The notes beneath the pieces were generated by a model, which made no database searches, had not been told where the DNA came from, and saw only the letters and a list, made by a program, of their open reading frames with translations. The translations under genes were made by a program, and so were the position numbers. DNA of 64,000 bases, taken from contig NZ_LUUI01000095.1 of assembly GCF_001644015.1 (NCBI RefSeq), positions 1-64,000 on the forward strand, given 5' to 3'. Shown here piece by piece: positions 44,290 through 53,171 of this stretch; position 1 is the first letter of the stretch; every line of letters begins with the position of its first letter. The DNA is from Methylomonas lenta (GTDB taxonomy: Bacteria > Pseudomonadota > Gammaproteobacteria > Methylococcales > Methylomonadaceae).

Positions 44290-47200
44290 GTAACGTATAC
44301 GGACATAACAAGGCAAATGAATTGCCGTTTCAAAACGACATTATTCAGCATCTGCTAGCTAATGGTTGGTTGTTAGGCAAATCTGAAAACTACCATCGTG
44401 AATGTGCGTTGTATCCTGAAGACTTGCTGGGTTTTGTACAGGAAACTCAAGATGTCCAATGGCAAAAATTCTGTTCGCTTTACCCCAATCATCCAGAACA
44501 AAAGTTTTTAGAGCGGGTTGCGAGTCAGCTAAATAAATCCGATCCCAATGCCGCCAATAAAGAAATGCGCACCTTTGGTACCTTAGGTGTATTGCGTCAT
44601 GAACTGCGCGATCGTGGTACGCGCTTCAGTTTGTGTCAGTTTAAACCTGAGCATGATTTAAACCCAGAGACCTTGGCGCGTTATGAAAAAAATCGTTGTC
44701 GTGTTGTCCCAGAGCTGGTGTATAGCCCTTGGGCCACTGCACAGCAGTGTTCTGATACAGGGTCAAAAGCTAAAGCCTGGCGGATTGACTTGGTATTGTT
44801 TGTTAATGGTCTGCCTGTTGTGACTTTAGAGTTAAAGTCCGAATTCAAACAGGCGGTACACAATGCCATCAAGCAATACAAAACTACCCGTCATGCGGTT
44901 GATCCCATCACCAAAAAGCCTGAGCCGTTATTAACCTTTAAGCGCGGTGCGTTGGTTCATTTTGCGGTGAGTCAATATGAAGTCTACATGGCTACTCGCT
45001 TGGAAGGTGCCAACACGATTTTTCTGCCGTTTAACAAGGGTACAAAGGATGGCGGAGCGGGTAACGATATTCCAGACGATGTCAATCAATACGCGACGGA
45101 TTACTTGTGGAACGAGGTGTTAGTGCCTGCCAATTTGTTAAACATTTTGGCGCGTTTTGTTCATCTGCAGATTGAGGAAAAAGAGGACTGGGAAGGCCGT
45201 AAGTACAAGAAAGAGGCGTTGATATTTCCGCGTTATCACCAGTGGGATGTGGTCAACAAACTGCTTACGGCTGCTCGCAGTGAAGGTACTGGGCACAAAT
45301 ACCTGATTCAACATAGCGCGGGTTCCGGTAAATCCAATTCTATTGCTTGGACTGCGCATCAACTGTCGTCGCTGTATGATGCCAACGGCCATAAGCAATT
45401 TGATTCTGTGATCATTGTGACCGATAGAACGGTGCTGGATGATCAGTTGCAAGACACCATCTATCAGTTTGAACATGTGGATGGTGTGGTCGGACGCATC
45501 AACAATAAAGAAGGTGACGGATCAAAGTCTGAAAAACTAGCGGCTGCGCTGGAAAAATCGCAACCGATTATCATCGTGACGATTCAAACCTTTCCGTATG
45601 TACTGCGAGCAATAGAAAACAGCGTCAGCTTAAAAGAGCGTTGCTATGCCATCATCGCGGATGAAGCGCATTCGTCGCAAAGCGGTTCTACTGCGCGGCA
45701 GCTGAAAGAAGTGTTGATGATTGAAGCGACGGAAGATAACGAGGAAGACATCACGACAGAAGATATTTTGGATGCGGCCCTTGCTTCGCGTCGTGCATCC
45801 AAGAATGTGAGTTATTTTGCCTTTACCGCGACACCCAAAACCAAAACCTTAGAGTTGTTTGGTCGCTGTCCTGATCCAAACGAAGCACCTTCAACAAAAA
45901 ATCTGCCTGCAGCTTATCATGTCTACAGTATGCGTCAGGCGATTGAAGAAGGCTTTATTCTGGATGTATTAAAAAACTATACCAATTACAAAGTCGCTTA
46001 TAACTTGGCACTCAAAATCCAAGGCACTGATCAGGAAGTTGAGAGCAAAAAAGCCAAGGTCAAACTCAATCAATGGGTGCGTCTGCACGACTACAACATT
46101 TCGCAAAAAGTGCAGATTATTGTGGAGCACTTTAAAGACAATGTGATGGGGCTATTAGGTGGACAAGCCAAAGCGATGGTGGTCACCAGTTCTCGTAAAG
46201 AAGCCGTGCGTTATAAGCTGAGCTTTGACAAGTACATTAAGGCTAAAGGCTACCAAAACATTCATGCGCTAGTCGCCTTCTCCGGTGAGGTGGAATTTAA
46301 TAGCAAAGATCCCAACACGGATGGATTGATTGGTGAAAAGTTTAGCGAAAGCACCATGAACCCAAATCTCAAAGGTCGCGATATGCGTAAAGCCTTTGAT
46401 ACCGATGATTATCAAGTCATGCTGGTTGCGAATAAATTCCAAACGGGATTTGATCAACCCAAACTGTGCGCCATGTACGTGGATAAAAAACTGGGTGGTG
46501 TGGAATGTGTGCAGACCTTGTCACGACTCAATCGCAACTATCCCGGCAAAGCGGAAACCGGCACTTTCATATTAGATTTTTTTAACGAGCCAGACGATAT
46601 TCTAAAAGCGTTTCAGCCTTATTTTCAAACAGCTGAACTGGCTGATGTCTCTGATCCGGATTTAATCTTTGATCTATACGACAAGCTGCGAGCAGCCAAT
46701 ATTTTTACCTGGCAGGAAGTGGAGCAGTTTTGTGAAGCGTTTTTTGTCAAAAGCAAAAGCAATGCAGCACTGGCCAATATTTGCAAACCGGCGGTTGATC
46801 GCTGGCAGAAACGTTACAAATCGGCGGTTGATGCGTACAAGCAAGCAAAAGAAATGTTTGATCGCACCAAGAAAACAGCTGATCCCGTGTTGATTGCCAA
46901 TGCTGAAAATTGCTTCAAACAATGCAAGCAAGAAAAAGATGCCCTGGAAATCTTTAAAAAGGATTTAGGCTCCTTCGTGCGCTTTTATGAGTTTATGTCG
47001 CAAATTGTGGATTATGACGACAAGGCCTTAGAAAAGCTCAGTCTGTATGCGCGGAATCTGCGTCCGCTGCTGCGCGAAACCTTTATGGAAGAAGATAGCA
47101 TCGATTTAGATAATGTCACGCTCAGTCATTACCGGCTGGCGATTATCAAAAAGCAGGATTTGAAGCTAAAAGAAGATGCGGCGGACTATAAGCTGGTGCC

Positions 47201-47546
47201 TGGGGATGATTTGGGTACAGCGAAACCAAGAGACAGAAAAGAAGAACTCCTGTCGCAGATTATTAGCCGCTTGAACGAGCTGTTTATTACTGATAACCTG
47301 TCAAAAAATGATCTCGTCAATTACGCGTACACCATCCGAGACAAAGTCAGTGAAAACAGTTTAGTCATGAGTCAAATTGCCAATAACAGTGCTGAGCAAG
47401 CAATGCTAGGCAATTTTGGCAAAGCAGTAGATGACGCAATCATGGATAGTAGCGAAGCGCATCAAAATCAGATGATGCAGCTATTGTCTGATCCAGCTAA
47501 AGCGACTGCATTTGCTAAGGTGGTGTTTGAGTTGTTGAAGTCTTAG
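44286..47546 (+). CDS. hsdR: Type I restriction endonuclease subunit R
   Basis: A 1086-residue motor and nuclease subunit. The nuclease domain has a PD-(D/E)XK core, WRIDLVLFVNGLPVVTLELK (about 162-182), with Asp and the E-x-K pair. The translocase follows: Walker A SAGSGKS (about 344-350), DEAH box (about 459-462), TATPKT, and the helicase motifs VANKFQTGFDQP and QTLSRLNRNYPGK. It cleaves DNA after translocating from unmethylated sites. It is last in the hsdM-vapB-vapC-hsdS-hsdR operon; all frames look intact. Confidence 0.95.
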   Translation: MSNVYGHNKANELPFQNDIIQHLLANGWLLGKSENYHRECALYPEDLLGFVQETQDVQWQKFCSLYPNHPEQKFLERVASQLNKSDPNAANKEMRTFGTLGVLRHELRDRGTRFSLCQFKPEHDLNPETLARYEKNRCRVVPELVYSPWATAQQCSDTGSKAKAWRIDLVLFVNGLPVVTLELKSEFKQAVHNAIKQYKTTRHAVDPITKKPEPLLTFKRGALVHFAVSQYEVYMATRLEGANTIFLPFNKGTKDGGAGNDIPDDVNQYATDYLWNEVLVPANLLNILARFVHLQIEEKEDWEGRKYKKEALIFPRYHQWDVVNKLLTAARSEGTGHKYLIQHSAGSGKSNSIAWTAHQLSSLYDANGHKQFDSVIIVTDRTVLDDQLQDTIYQFEHVDGVVGRINNKEGDGSKSEKLAAALEKSQPIIIVTIQTFPYVLRAIENSVSLKERCYAIIADEAHSSQSGSTARQLKEVLMIEATEDNEEDITTEDILDAALASRRASKNVSYFAFTATPKTKTLELFGRCPDPNEAPSTKNLPAAYHVYSMRQAIEEGFILDVLKNYTNYKVAYNLALKIQGTDQEVESKKAKVKLNQWVRLHDYNISQKVQIIVEHFKDNVMGLLGGQAKAMVVTSSRKEAVRYKLSFDKYIKAKGYQNIHALVAFSGEVEFNSKDPNTDGLIGEKFSESTMNPNLKGRDMRKAFDTDDYQVMLVANKFQTGFDQPKLCAMYVDKKLGGVECVQTLSRLNRNYPGKAETGTFILDFFNEPDDILKAFQPYFQTAELADVSDPDLIFDLYDKLRAANIFTWQEVEQFCEAFFVKSKSNAALANICKPAVDRWQKRYKSAVDAYKQAKEMFDRTKKTADPVLIANAENCFKQCKQEKDALEIFKKDLGSFVRFYEFMSQIVDYDDKALEKLSLYARNLRPLLRETFMEEDSIDLDNVTLSHYRLAIIKKQDLKLKEDAADYKLVPGDDLGTAKPRDRKEELLSQIISRLNELFITDNLSKNDLVNYAYTIRDKVSENSLVMSQIANNSAEQAMLGNFGKAVDDAIMDSSEAHQNQMMQLLSDPAKATAFAKVVFELLKS

Positions 47547-47627
47547 CTTTGAGAACATACGGTGGCATTGACTGGTCATGTCAACGCTGCTTCCGGAAGA
47601 GGATATAACGGATCATTGTCGCCAGTC

Positions 47628-47735
47628 ACTGCATTTAAACGCCCGTAGGGCTTGCATATGTCGCACCAAGCTAACGCGTAGGTTTGGGGTGCTGAACAAG
47701 GCAAGATGACGCGCCTGTCGCCGCTACGGCGCTTA
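47628..47735 (-). pseudogene. Fragment duplicated from the Gp3-like gene at 49169
   Basis: Positions about 47630-47735 share 'taaacgcccgtagggcttgc' and a later 'gctacggcgcttac' with 49685-49790, inside the gene at 49169-50095, with many differences between. It is a decayed copy of a central piece of that gene. Confidence 0.75.
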
Positions 47736-47813
47736 CCAGGTAGTCCCTGTTCGCAATCAGCAACACCACATTTTTAAATAGAAGCGTTGAAGCGCGTGAC
47801 TGCGTGACATGAT

Positions 47814-47842
47814 GAACGTGATTGATGATGTTGATCACGTTC
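47814..47842. promoter_or_regulatory. 9-bp inverted repeat
   Basis: Arms gaacgtgat and atcacgttc with an 11-nt spacer and no T-run. It could be an operator or the remains of one; no adjacent gene is clearly linked to it. Confidence 0.35.
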
Positions 47843-48083
47843 AAATTAGAATATTTTATTGCTTTGGTTTATTGTTGCGTATGGCAGGTATCGGAGGTGG
47901 TGAATTATCGCTATCGACCCTAAGCGGCCTGATCGGACGGTTTTTTGACTGGCAGCTCAGCTTCTCATTGCAGACCGACACAAGATAGACTGATCGAAGC
48001 CGAATAGAATTCCAGAGTTTATTGCTTAGATGCAAGTTGTTTGGAATGATATAGTTTCCTGTATGTTTTTTAGTGTCGTATTT

Positions 48084-48107
48084 TTCAACACCAACAGGGG
48101 TGTTGAA
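48084..48107. terminator. 9-bp perfect hairpin before the SMR cassette
   Basis: Arms ttcaacacc and ggtgttgaa with a 6-nt loop. On the reverse strand the stem is flanked by A/T-rich sequence. It may be a weak terminator; its role is uncertain. Confidence 0.35.
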
Positions 48108-48221
48108 TTATAACTTATCTATAAATCGATTATTTAAGCATAAACAACTGGAGTTATACGACAAATGCACTGGATTATTGGACATCTGATGTCGTATACA
48201 TCACGTTAGACATATGAAATT

Positions 48222-48551
48222 ATGAACTGGCTATATTTAGCTATCGCAATTATGTCGGAAGTCTTTGCCACTTCCGCTCTCAAGGCAGCCGAAGGGTTTA
48301 CTCGGTTTTGGCCCTCGTTGCTAGTCGTTATTGGCTATGCCTCGGCATTTTATTTTCTTTCACTTACCCTACGCACCATTCCACTCGGTATTGCCTATGC
48401 CATTTGGTCTGGTGTCGGTGTTGTGCTCGTTTCAATAGTTGGTTGGTTCATCTATCATCAATCACTGAGCACCGGGGCGCTGGTTGGCATCGCGCTAATA
48501 GTTTCGGGCGTGGTAGTTCTAAATCTTTCTTCAACGACAGTGGGGCATTGA
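48222..48551 (+). CDS. Small multidrug resistance (SMR) efflux protein, Qac/EmrE type
   Basis: A 109-residue inner-membrane protein with four transmembrane helices. It has the family's proton/drug-binding glutamate in IMSEVFATSALK (Glu13), the helix-2 PS motif region FWPSLLVVIGYASAFYFLSL, and the helix-3 stretch LGIAYAIWSGVGVV with the conserved Trp and Gly residues. It works as a dual-topology dimer that exports cationic compounds such as quaternary ammonium antiseptics, or guanidinium in the Gdx subtype; I cannot decide the subtype by eye, but the sequence leans to Qac/EmrE. It is carried as an integron cassette. Confidence 0.9.
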   Translation: MNWLYLAIAIMSEVFATSALKAAEGFTRFWPSLLVVIGYASAFYFLSLTLRTIPLGIAYAIWSGVGVVLVSIVGWFIYHQSLSTGALVGIALIVSGVVVLNLSSTTVGH

Positions 48552-48558
48552 GCGTAAT

Positions 48559-48648
48559 GTCTTACATGGCGCTCAACCGGAGCGCGGTTATAATGCGGTT
48601 TTGTTTATTCAGCTTGCTGGGCCGCGCCCGGTTAGCTCTACGTTAAGC
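48559..48648 (+). repeat. attC site of the SMR cassette
   Basis: R'' box gtcttac (48559), distal core gttaagc (48642). Inner arms ccgg-a-gcgcgg and ccgcgc-ccgg pair with one unpaired A, a typical attC feature. Confidence 0.8.
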
Positions 48649-48809
48649 GACTGCTTTCGGATTTCCTGCTGTCATACGCTAAAATCTTTGAATGTCGCAA
48701 ATTGGCCGATAGGAGCCGACTAAGAATTGGTTTCAACAAGCAATATGGCAGTGAAAACCACAGGTTTACCAAACAAAAAAAATCACCCTGTTTGATCAGG
48801 ATGACGGCG

Positions 48810-48841
48810 CAAAGCCCATGTGTTTAATCACATGGGCTTTG
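48810..48841 (+). terminator. 13-bp perfect hairpin
   Basis: Arms caaagcccatgtg and cacatgggctttg with a 6-nt loop, followed on the forward strand by 'tttgcttc'. It would end rightward transcription from the SMR cassette. Confidence 0.55.
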
Positions 48842-48979
48842 TTTGCTTCGTGTGTTCCTGGCGCTGCCACTCGAAAATAAGGGGATACCCGCCGTAATCA
48901 TGCATGATGGCAACCGTGCCACAGCGTACTTCTTCAGATCAATTAGCTTAGCCAGTCACTCATCATTTCCCTAACAACA

Positions 48980-49070
48980 AACTAACTAAAGAAAAAAAAT
49001 TACCCTGTTTTGGCACCCATCACGGGCCAAAACAGGGTGTTTTTACAGAAATATTTTTCTTTAGTTAGTT
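48980..49070. terminator. Nested palindrome, bidirectional terminator
   Basis: Outer arms aactaactaaagaaaaa (48980) and tttttctttagttagtt (49054) enclose inner arms accctgttttgg (49002) and ccaaaacagggt (49027). Both strands have T-rich ends beyond the inner stem, so it can stop transcription in both directions. It lies between the SMR region and the end of the gene at 49169. Confidence 0.75.
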
Positions 49071-49168
49071 ACGAATAGGTAGACCACTTAAGGCCTTGGC
49101 CTGGTACGTATTTTAAGCGGCCCACTAGCGTTCCGGCATCCCGCTCGATTAAATCTTCTGGGACAACG

Positions 49169-50095
49169 CTAGGTGGCCTCTACCAAATTCCGCGCTTTAG
49201 CCGCCAGTTTCGCGGTCAAGGAATCGGACTCCGGTGCTGTTGCTGTTTCTGTCGTTTGCGAGTGTGGATTGGCTTTAATCGTTCTATCGGCTTCTTCACT
49301 TGGGAAAAACTCCTCCACCACCGCAGAGCCATCCTCCTCATTGTCCTCAAACGCGCCATTACTAAAACCCAGTCGTGCCGCTTGATCCAGCGCAGTTTGA
49401 TCAAACCCGCTGGCCTGCCGTTCCTCATCAAGGCGTTTGGCTTCAGCCAAGGCCTCGTCCATGCTTTGATGACCGCGTAAGGTGATATCGACATAGAAGA
49501 TCGCCGAACCATGACTTTGCCGGGTAGACTTACCGCGCAGTTTCAGTTCCAACGGCAGGCAGGACAAGCGATTGCCTGACAGCGCTTTAAAGTATTCCAG
49601 ACGCGCCGCCAGGGTACGGATGCTGTTGAAGCCCGTGGTGCGGAAGATGAAACTGCCTAACGGATCATCATCGCCAATCAGTACGTTTAAACGCCCGTAG
49701 GGCTTGCAGGCGCCGCCCTGGGCTAACGGGCAGGCTTCGGGTGCTGGGCAGGGTAAACTGACCAATCCGTCGCTGCTACGGCGCTTACAGCGCTCGCCAT
49801 CGCCGACGCACAGCGGTCGACCGGTTTTGCGGTCGAACAAACTGTATTCGGCCCGAAAGTTCAAATCTGGTTCGTTAAACAGCAAGCGGATCGGAATACT
49901 GCGAATCTTACCCCCTTGCGCTTTGCGCAGGGCGTCATCGAAAGGATGCAGTATCCAGCCATCCCGATTTTGTAACTGGCTGGTCAGGGTAAACTGGTCT
50001 TCTTTCATCGGTAAGCGTTTACCGTCTTTTTCGACGACCTTACCGATGGCAATCCGCCCTAATATCGGCGGGGTAATGGCTAAGCCTTTTAACAT
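49169..50095 (-). CDS. Gp3-like / recombination-directionality-factor-like protein
   Basis: A 308-residue protein. It starts ITPPILGRIAIGKVVEKDGK and has FTLTSQLQNRDGWILHPF, a run of cysteines (CVGDGERCKRR ... CPAPEACPLAQGGACKPYG) likely to bind zinc, then FRTTGFNSIRTLAARLEYF. The layout recalls the 'Gp3-like/hydrolase or metal-binding protein' group of plasmids and phages, named after a phage directionality factor. The tail (residues about 220-308) is acidic and disordered. It is the last gene of a leftward plasmid-type block. A decayed piece of it lies at 47628. Confidence 0.65.
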   Translation of the reverse strand: MLKGLAITPPILGRIAIGKVVEKDGKRLPMKEDQFTLTSQLQNRDGWILHPFDDALRKAQGGKIRSIPIRLLFNEPDLNFRAEYSLFDRKTGRPLCVGDGERCKRRSSDGLVSLPCPAPEACPLAQGGACKPYGRLNVLIGDDDPLGSFIFRTTGFNSIRTLAARLEYFKALSGNRLSCLPLELKLRGKSTRQSHGSAIFYVDITLRGHQSMDEALAEAKRLDEERQASGFDQTALDQAARLGFSNGAFEDNEEDGSAVVEEFFPSEEADRTIKANPHSQTTETATAPESDSLTAKLAAKARNLVEAT

Positions 50096-50131
50096 GGTGC
50101 TATCTCCTATTCGACTGATGAAACGGAATGA

Positions 50132-50160
50132 CGATCAAGCGTGTTCATCACGCTTGATCG
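50132..50160. promoter_or_regulatory. 12-bp perfect hairpin upstream of the Gp3-like gene
   Basis: Arms cgatcaagcgtg and cacgcttgatcg with a 5-nt loop, 37 bp before the gene's start and after the YqaJ stop. No T-run, so it is a possible mRNA processing or regulatory structure. Confidence 0.5.
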
Positions 50161-50213
50161 ATGGTTGAAGTTGAATAAAACGTGAACGACTGATCAAGCA
50201 GAAACCAGCGTCA

Positions 50214-51230
50214 CTACTGAATCAGAAAACGCCGACTACCGGTTTTGGTGGTGGCATACTGCTGCAGTAGGTCCGGCTGATCCTGCAACAAGCGCTTGCT
50301 ATCCAGTAGCAGACTGTCCTTGGCCTTCTTCCACGTCACGCTACCGGTCTCGAATAGCGCCTTGCTGGCGTCACCCATGGCCTGCTGCAGAGATTGTTTG
50401 AACAAGGCTTCCTGCTGTTCCAGTTCCGCCAAGCTTTGACGGACGTTGACCAGGTCGGAAAAGGTGGCCGACAGCGGTACATCCTGACTGAAATCCAGCG
50501 TTTCGCCGCTATCCTGTGGATACAAACACCGCAACGCCAAATCAGCGGATTCCGAACCGTCCGCAGGCGGTGGCGTGTCCGTTTCCACATAGCGCCAGAA
50601 AGCGAGTTCCAGTTGGATCAAACGCCCGATTAACCCTTCGTCGCGTTCAATGCGATAAATCTCCAGTTCCTGGCCACCCAATAAAACTGCTACATCCGCT
50701 GACTGCTTACCCGTGACCGCCAATTGATGCTGTACCTGCAGTTGTACATACTCTGGTACCCCGTCTCGCCAAAGCTTCGCCCCATTGATGCCAGCGGTCT
50801 TGCATTCCAGAATCTGCACCTCGTCGCAACCGATGACTTCCCGGTCGATATTGGCCAACATCCAGAACAGACCGGGATGCGGATGTTGCAGCACGGCATT
50901 AATACGCCGGACTTTATTACCGGTACGCCGCGTGTAATGCGCCGCCACAATCGGCTCTAACAGGTTGCCCCAGTAGGTGGGACTCTCTTCATCGTGCGGA
51001 TCGATCTTCGGCAGATTGTCATCCCGCCCGGTTTTCTCTAGCCACAGTTCCAGCTGGGATTTATACGGATTTAAACCCACAGCTGCTGCGGCATCCGAAC
51101 TACCAATGCCGCGTTTTCTGACTTCTAGCCAGTCTTCGCGGGGTAAATCTTTCGTGCCGACCAAGCGCAAGGCTGGACGGGGTTTGCTTGCAGCAGAGGA
51201 TGCTGCGGGGTCTAACGCAGGTTGAGTCAT
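50214..51230 (-). CDS. YqaJ-family viral-type exonuclease
   Basis: A protein of about 338 residues from the ATG at 51230 (GGAG site seven bases upstream; an ATG three bases earlier is also possible). It is a lambda-exonuclease-like YqaJ domain: WLEVRKRGIGSSDAAAAVGL at the start, YWGNLLEPIVAAHY, the catalytic Asp in MLANIDREV and E-x-K in ILECKTA. Such enzymes resect double-stranded DNA for single-strand annealing recombination. The usual RecT/Bet partner is not visible; the Gp3-like gene follows instead. Residues about 270-338 form a helical tail. Confidence 0.85.
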   Translation of the reverse strand: MTQPALDPAASSAASKPRPALRLVGTKDLPREDWLEVRKRGIGSSDAAAAVGLNPYKSQLELWLEKTGRDDNLPKIDPHDEESPTYWGNLLEPIVAAHYTRRTGNKVRRINAVLQHPHPGLFWMLANIDREVIGCDEVQILECKTAGINGAKLWRDGVPEYVQLQVQHQLAVTGKQSADVAVLLGGQELEIYRIERDEGLIGRLIQLELAFWRYVETDTPPPADGSESADLALRCLYPQDSGETLDFSQDVPLSATFSDLVNVRQSLAELEQQEALFKQSLQQAMGDASKALFETGSVTWKKAKDSLLLDSKRLLQDQPDLLQQYATTKTGSRRFLIQ

Positions 51231-51380
51231 CATAATCTCCAAAAATCGTGAACAATTGAAAGGCGTGAATTCAAGCCATAAGCGTTTAAGCCAAGCGAGG
51301 AATCCAGGGATCGAAAGGGAAAAAAGAGAGTAATTGGCCGGTGTTTCGGTGCGGTCAGAAGCAGAAGAGAATCTGCCTGC

Positions 51381-51887
51381 TCACACAGCGCCCAATTCCG
51401 CCAACGAAGTGACCTCATCACCGCCGACCACAAAGTGGTCCAGCACCCGGATATCGACCAAGGTCAAGGCCTCTTTCAACTTCTGGGTAATCGCCCGGTC
51501 ACATTGACTGGGCTCTGCCGTACCGGACGGATGGTTATGCGCAAAGATCAGGGCAGCCGCATTCAACTGCAAGGCTCGCTTCACCACTTCACGCGGATAC
51601 ACTGAAGCCGAAGCCAAGGTGCCGCTAAACAATTGCTCAAACGCCAGGATGCGATGCTGATTGTCCAGAAACAGCCCCCAAAAAGTTTCGTGTTCAAACC
51701 CCGCCAGTTGTGCCGGTAAATAGCTGGCCACCGCTAACGGGTCAGTCATCGCGCGGCCACGGGCAAACTTACGCCGGATCAAGCGATTGGCCATGGCGAC
51801 AATCTCCTCGGCATTCACGGGCCTATGAGTTTGATAGTGTCCGGCGGTTTCGGTGGCCATAAAGCCTAAAGGTGAAACAGGTTGCAT
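51381..51887 (-). CDS. radC: RadC-family JAB-domain protein (plasmid type)
   Basis: A 168-residue protein with the JAB/MPN metal-binding site: Glu in RILAFEQLFSGT and the HxHPSG...SxxD series AHNHPSGTAEPSQCD. Also typical are SASVYPREVVKRALQLNAAALI and LVDIRVLDHFVVGG. Short RadC proteins of this kind are frequent in mobile elements; despite the name no DNA-repair role is proven. A GGAG site precedes the ATG. Confidence 0.9.
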   Translation of the reverse strand: MQPVSPLGFMATETAGHYQTHRPVNAEEIVAMANRLIRRKFARGRAMTDPLAVASYLPAQLAGFEHETFWGLFLDNQHRILAFEQLFSGTLASASVYPREVVKRALQLNAAALIFAHNHPSGTAEPSQCDRAITQKLKEALTLVDIRVLDHFVVGGDEVTSLAELGAV

Positions 51888-52003
51888 AAAAAGTCTCCTG
51901 ACTGACTCAGGTCAGTCATGCAGTACAAAAGGAAAATGAAAAGTGAACCGCGACAAAGCGTATTGACGCCGAACAAGCGACAGCCATAGGCACAGACACA
52001 AAA

Positions 52004-52034
52004 ACGCCCGGTCAGCCACAAGCTGACCAGGCGT
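52004..52034 (-). terminator. Intrinsic terminator after the DUF932 gene
   Basis: Stem acgcc-c-ggtcagc paired with gctgacc-a-ggcgt around a 5-nt loop; on the reverse strand it is followed by a T-run (gtttttg). It ends the leftward DUF932 transcript before radC. Confidence 0.75.
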
Positions 52035-52088
52035 TATGTGGTGTGGCTAAATGTGTGCGGGTTTTAAGGTTATAAAAAGAGAAACGCT

Positions 52089-53057
52089 TTACGCCGCGAG
52101 TTGCAGTGCGGCATCCAAAGCCCGCTGTTTGATTGTCGCCCCTTGGCCGAACCACGCCGAATCCATGCGACTTTCGCTGCTGCGTGCCCGTTTTTCGTGG
52201 TCGACGTATTCGGTCACCGCATTCAACAAACCCCAGGCCGTGCCTTTGGCTGCTTCCAGTTCGGCACCGTGGCCTTGACCGTCATACAAGCCTTGTACTT
52301 TCTTCAAGGCTCGCTCATTGCTGAGTGCTGCGGGTTCAGTCTGCCCGGCAGGTACATCGCACAATACCCGTAAAAAGTAATTCATCGCTTCATGCGATTT
52401 CACTTTACGTTCTGACAAGGTACGCATCCGGTACATAAAGGCATCCCATTGCGATACCGCCACACCCAATTGCTGCTTGACGGCTTGGGCATCGAATCGG
52501 GTACTATGCGGCACCTTGATCGCTTGAGTGGCGCCATTCACTGCGACGGTCAAGGTGTTATTGCACACCACCCGGATCGTGGTCGGTGTGGCCGTTGTCG
52601 CTAAGGTGCCGTCGCAAGACGTGGCCAATAATAAATAGCCGTGTACCACATCGTTGCCCTTCAAAGCAGTCGACTGCCCTGTTTTAGCTAAAGCCCAGAA
52701 CTTCTTACCGCCTTTTAATACCCCAGCGGTTTCCAGCTCATAGCCCGCCATCTCGGTCAGATCGCGATAAAACTCCAACACCTCGCGCGGTTGCACGACT
52801 TGATAACGTTGCGAAACCACGGATAAGGCTTGCTTGTTATCCGAACGGTACAAGACCTTTTGTTCCGGAAACGAATGGATGCTACCCAAATGACCGACTT
52901 GATCAGCCATGAAGCGCACCTCGGATTCTTGAATTTTCCAGTCCATACCGGCTTGTTGTGCCCAGACTTCCAAAGGTTGCTTGGGCGCTAAGACATGACC
53001 TAAACCATGCCAGGGGATTTCCCCGACATAAGCCATTTGTTCGACTAAATGTGCCAT
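52089..53057 (-). CDS. DUF932 phage/plasmid-like protein
   Basis: A 322-residue protein starting at the ATG preceded by AAGGAG. It matches the DUF932/'phage/plasmid-like protein' family: YVGEIPWHGLGHVL near the start, VLYRSDNKQALSVVSQRYQV, the central RVVCNNTLTVAV, and WGLLNAVTEYVDHEKRARS near the end. The family is frequent on plasmids and phages, and its function is unresolved. It is flanked on both sides by its own intrinsic terminators, which suggests a monocistronic unit. Confidence 0.85.
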   Translation of the reverse strand: MAHLVEQMAYVGEIPWHGLGHVLAPKQPLEVWAQQAGMDWKIQESEVRFMADQVGHLGSIHSFPEQKVLYRSDNKQALSVVSQRYQVVQPREVLEFYRDLTEMAGYELETAGVLKGGKKFWALAKTGQSTALKGNDVVHGYLLLATSCDGTLATTATPTTIRVVCNNTLTVAVNGATQAIKVPHSTRFDAQAVKQQLGVAVSQWDAFMYRMRTLSERKVKSHEAMNYFLRVLCDVPAGQTEPAALSNERALKKVQGLYDGQGHGAELEAAKGTAWGLLNAVTEYVDHEKRARSSESRMDSAWFGQGATIKQRALDAALQLAA

Positions 53058-53087
53058 TGTTAAACTCCTTAAGATCAAAACAGCAAA

Positions 53088-53119
53088 AAGCCCGTGCGCG
53101 ATTCACGCGACACGGGCTT
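53088..53119 (-). terminator. Intrinsic terminator upstream of the DUF932 gene
   Basis: Stem aagcccgtg-cgcg paired with cgcg-a-cacgggctt; on the reverse strand a T-run follows. It ends the transcript of the glycine-rich gene at 53172 and lies 30 bp before the DUF932 start. Confidence 0.75.
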
Positions 53120-53171
53120 GAAAGGAAAACCTGTAAACTGACTATCAATAACCCATTGAAACGCTAAGCCA

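Larger units (their letters stand above)
48205..48648 (+). mobile_element. Solitary integron gene cassette (SMR efflux)
   Basis: It begins at the core gttagac (48205), contains one gene, and ends with an attC whose final core is gttaagc (48642). The R'' box after the gene reads gtcttac, one base from the exact complement of the starting core (gtctaac). The unit stands alone, about 10 kb from the four-cassette cluster. Confidence 0.75.
48652..49168. other. Intergenic stretch with two large palindromes
   Basis: No gene. It contains a 13-bp hairpin (48810-48841) and a nested palindrome (48980-49070) that ends the leftward plasmid-type operon. Confidence 0.6.
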
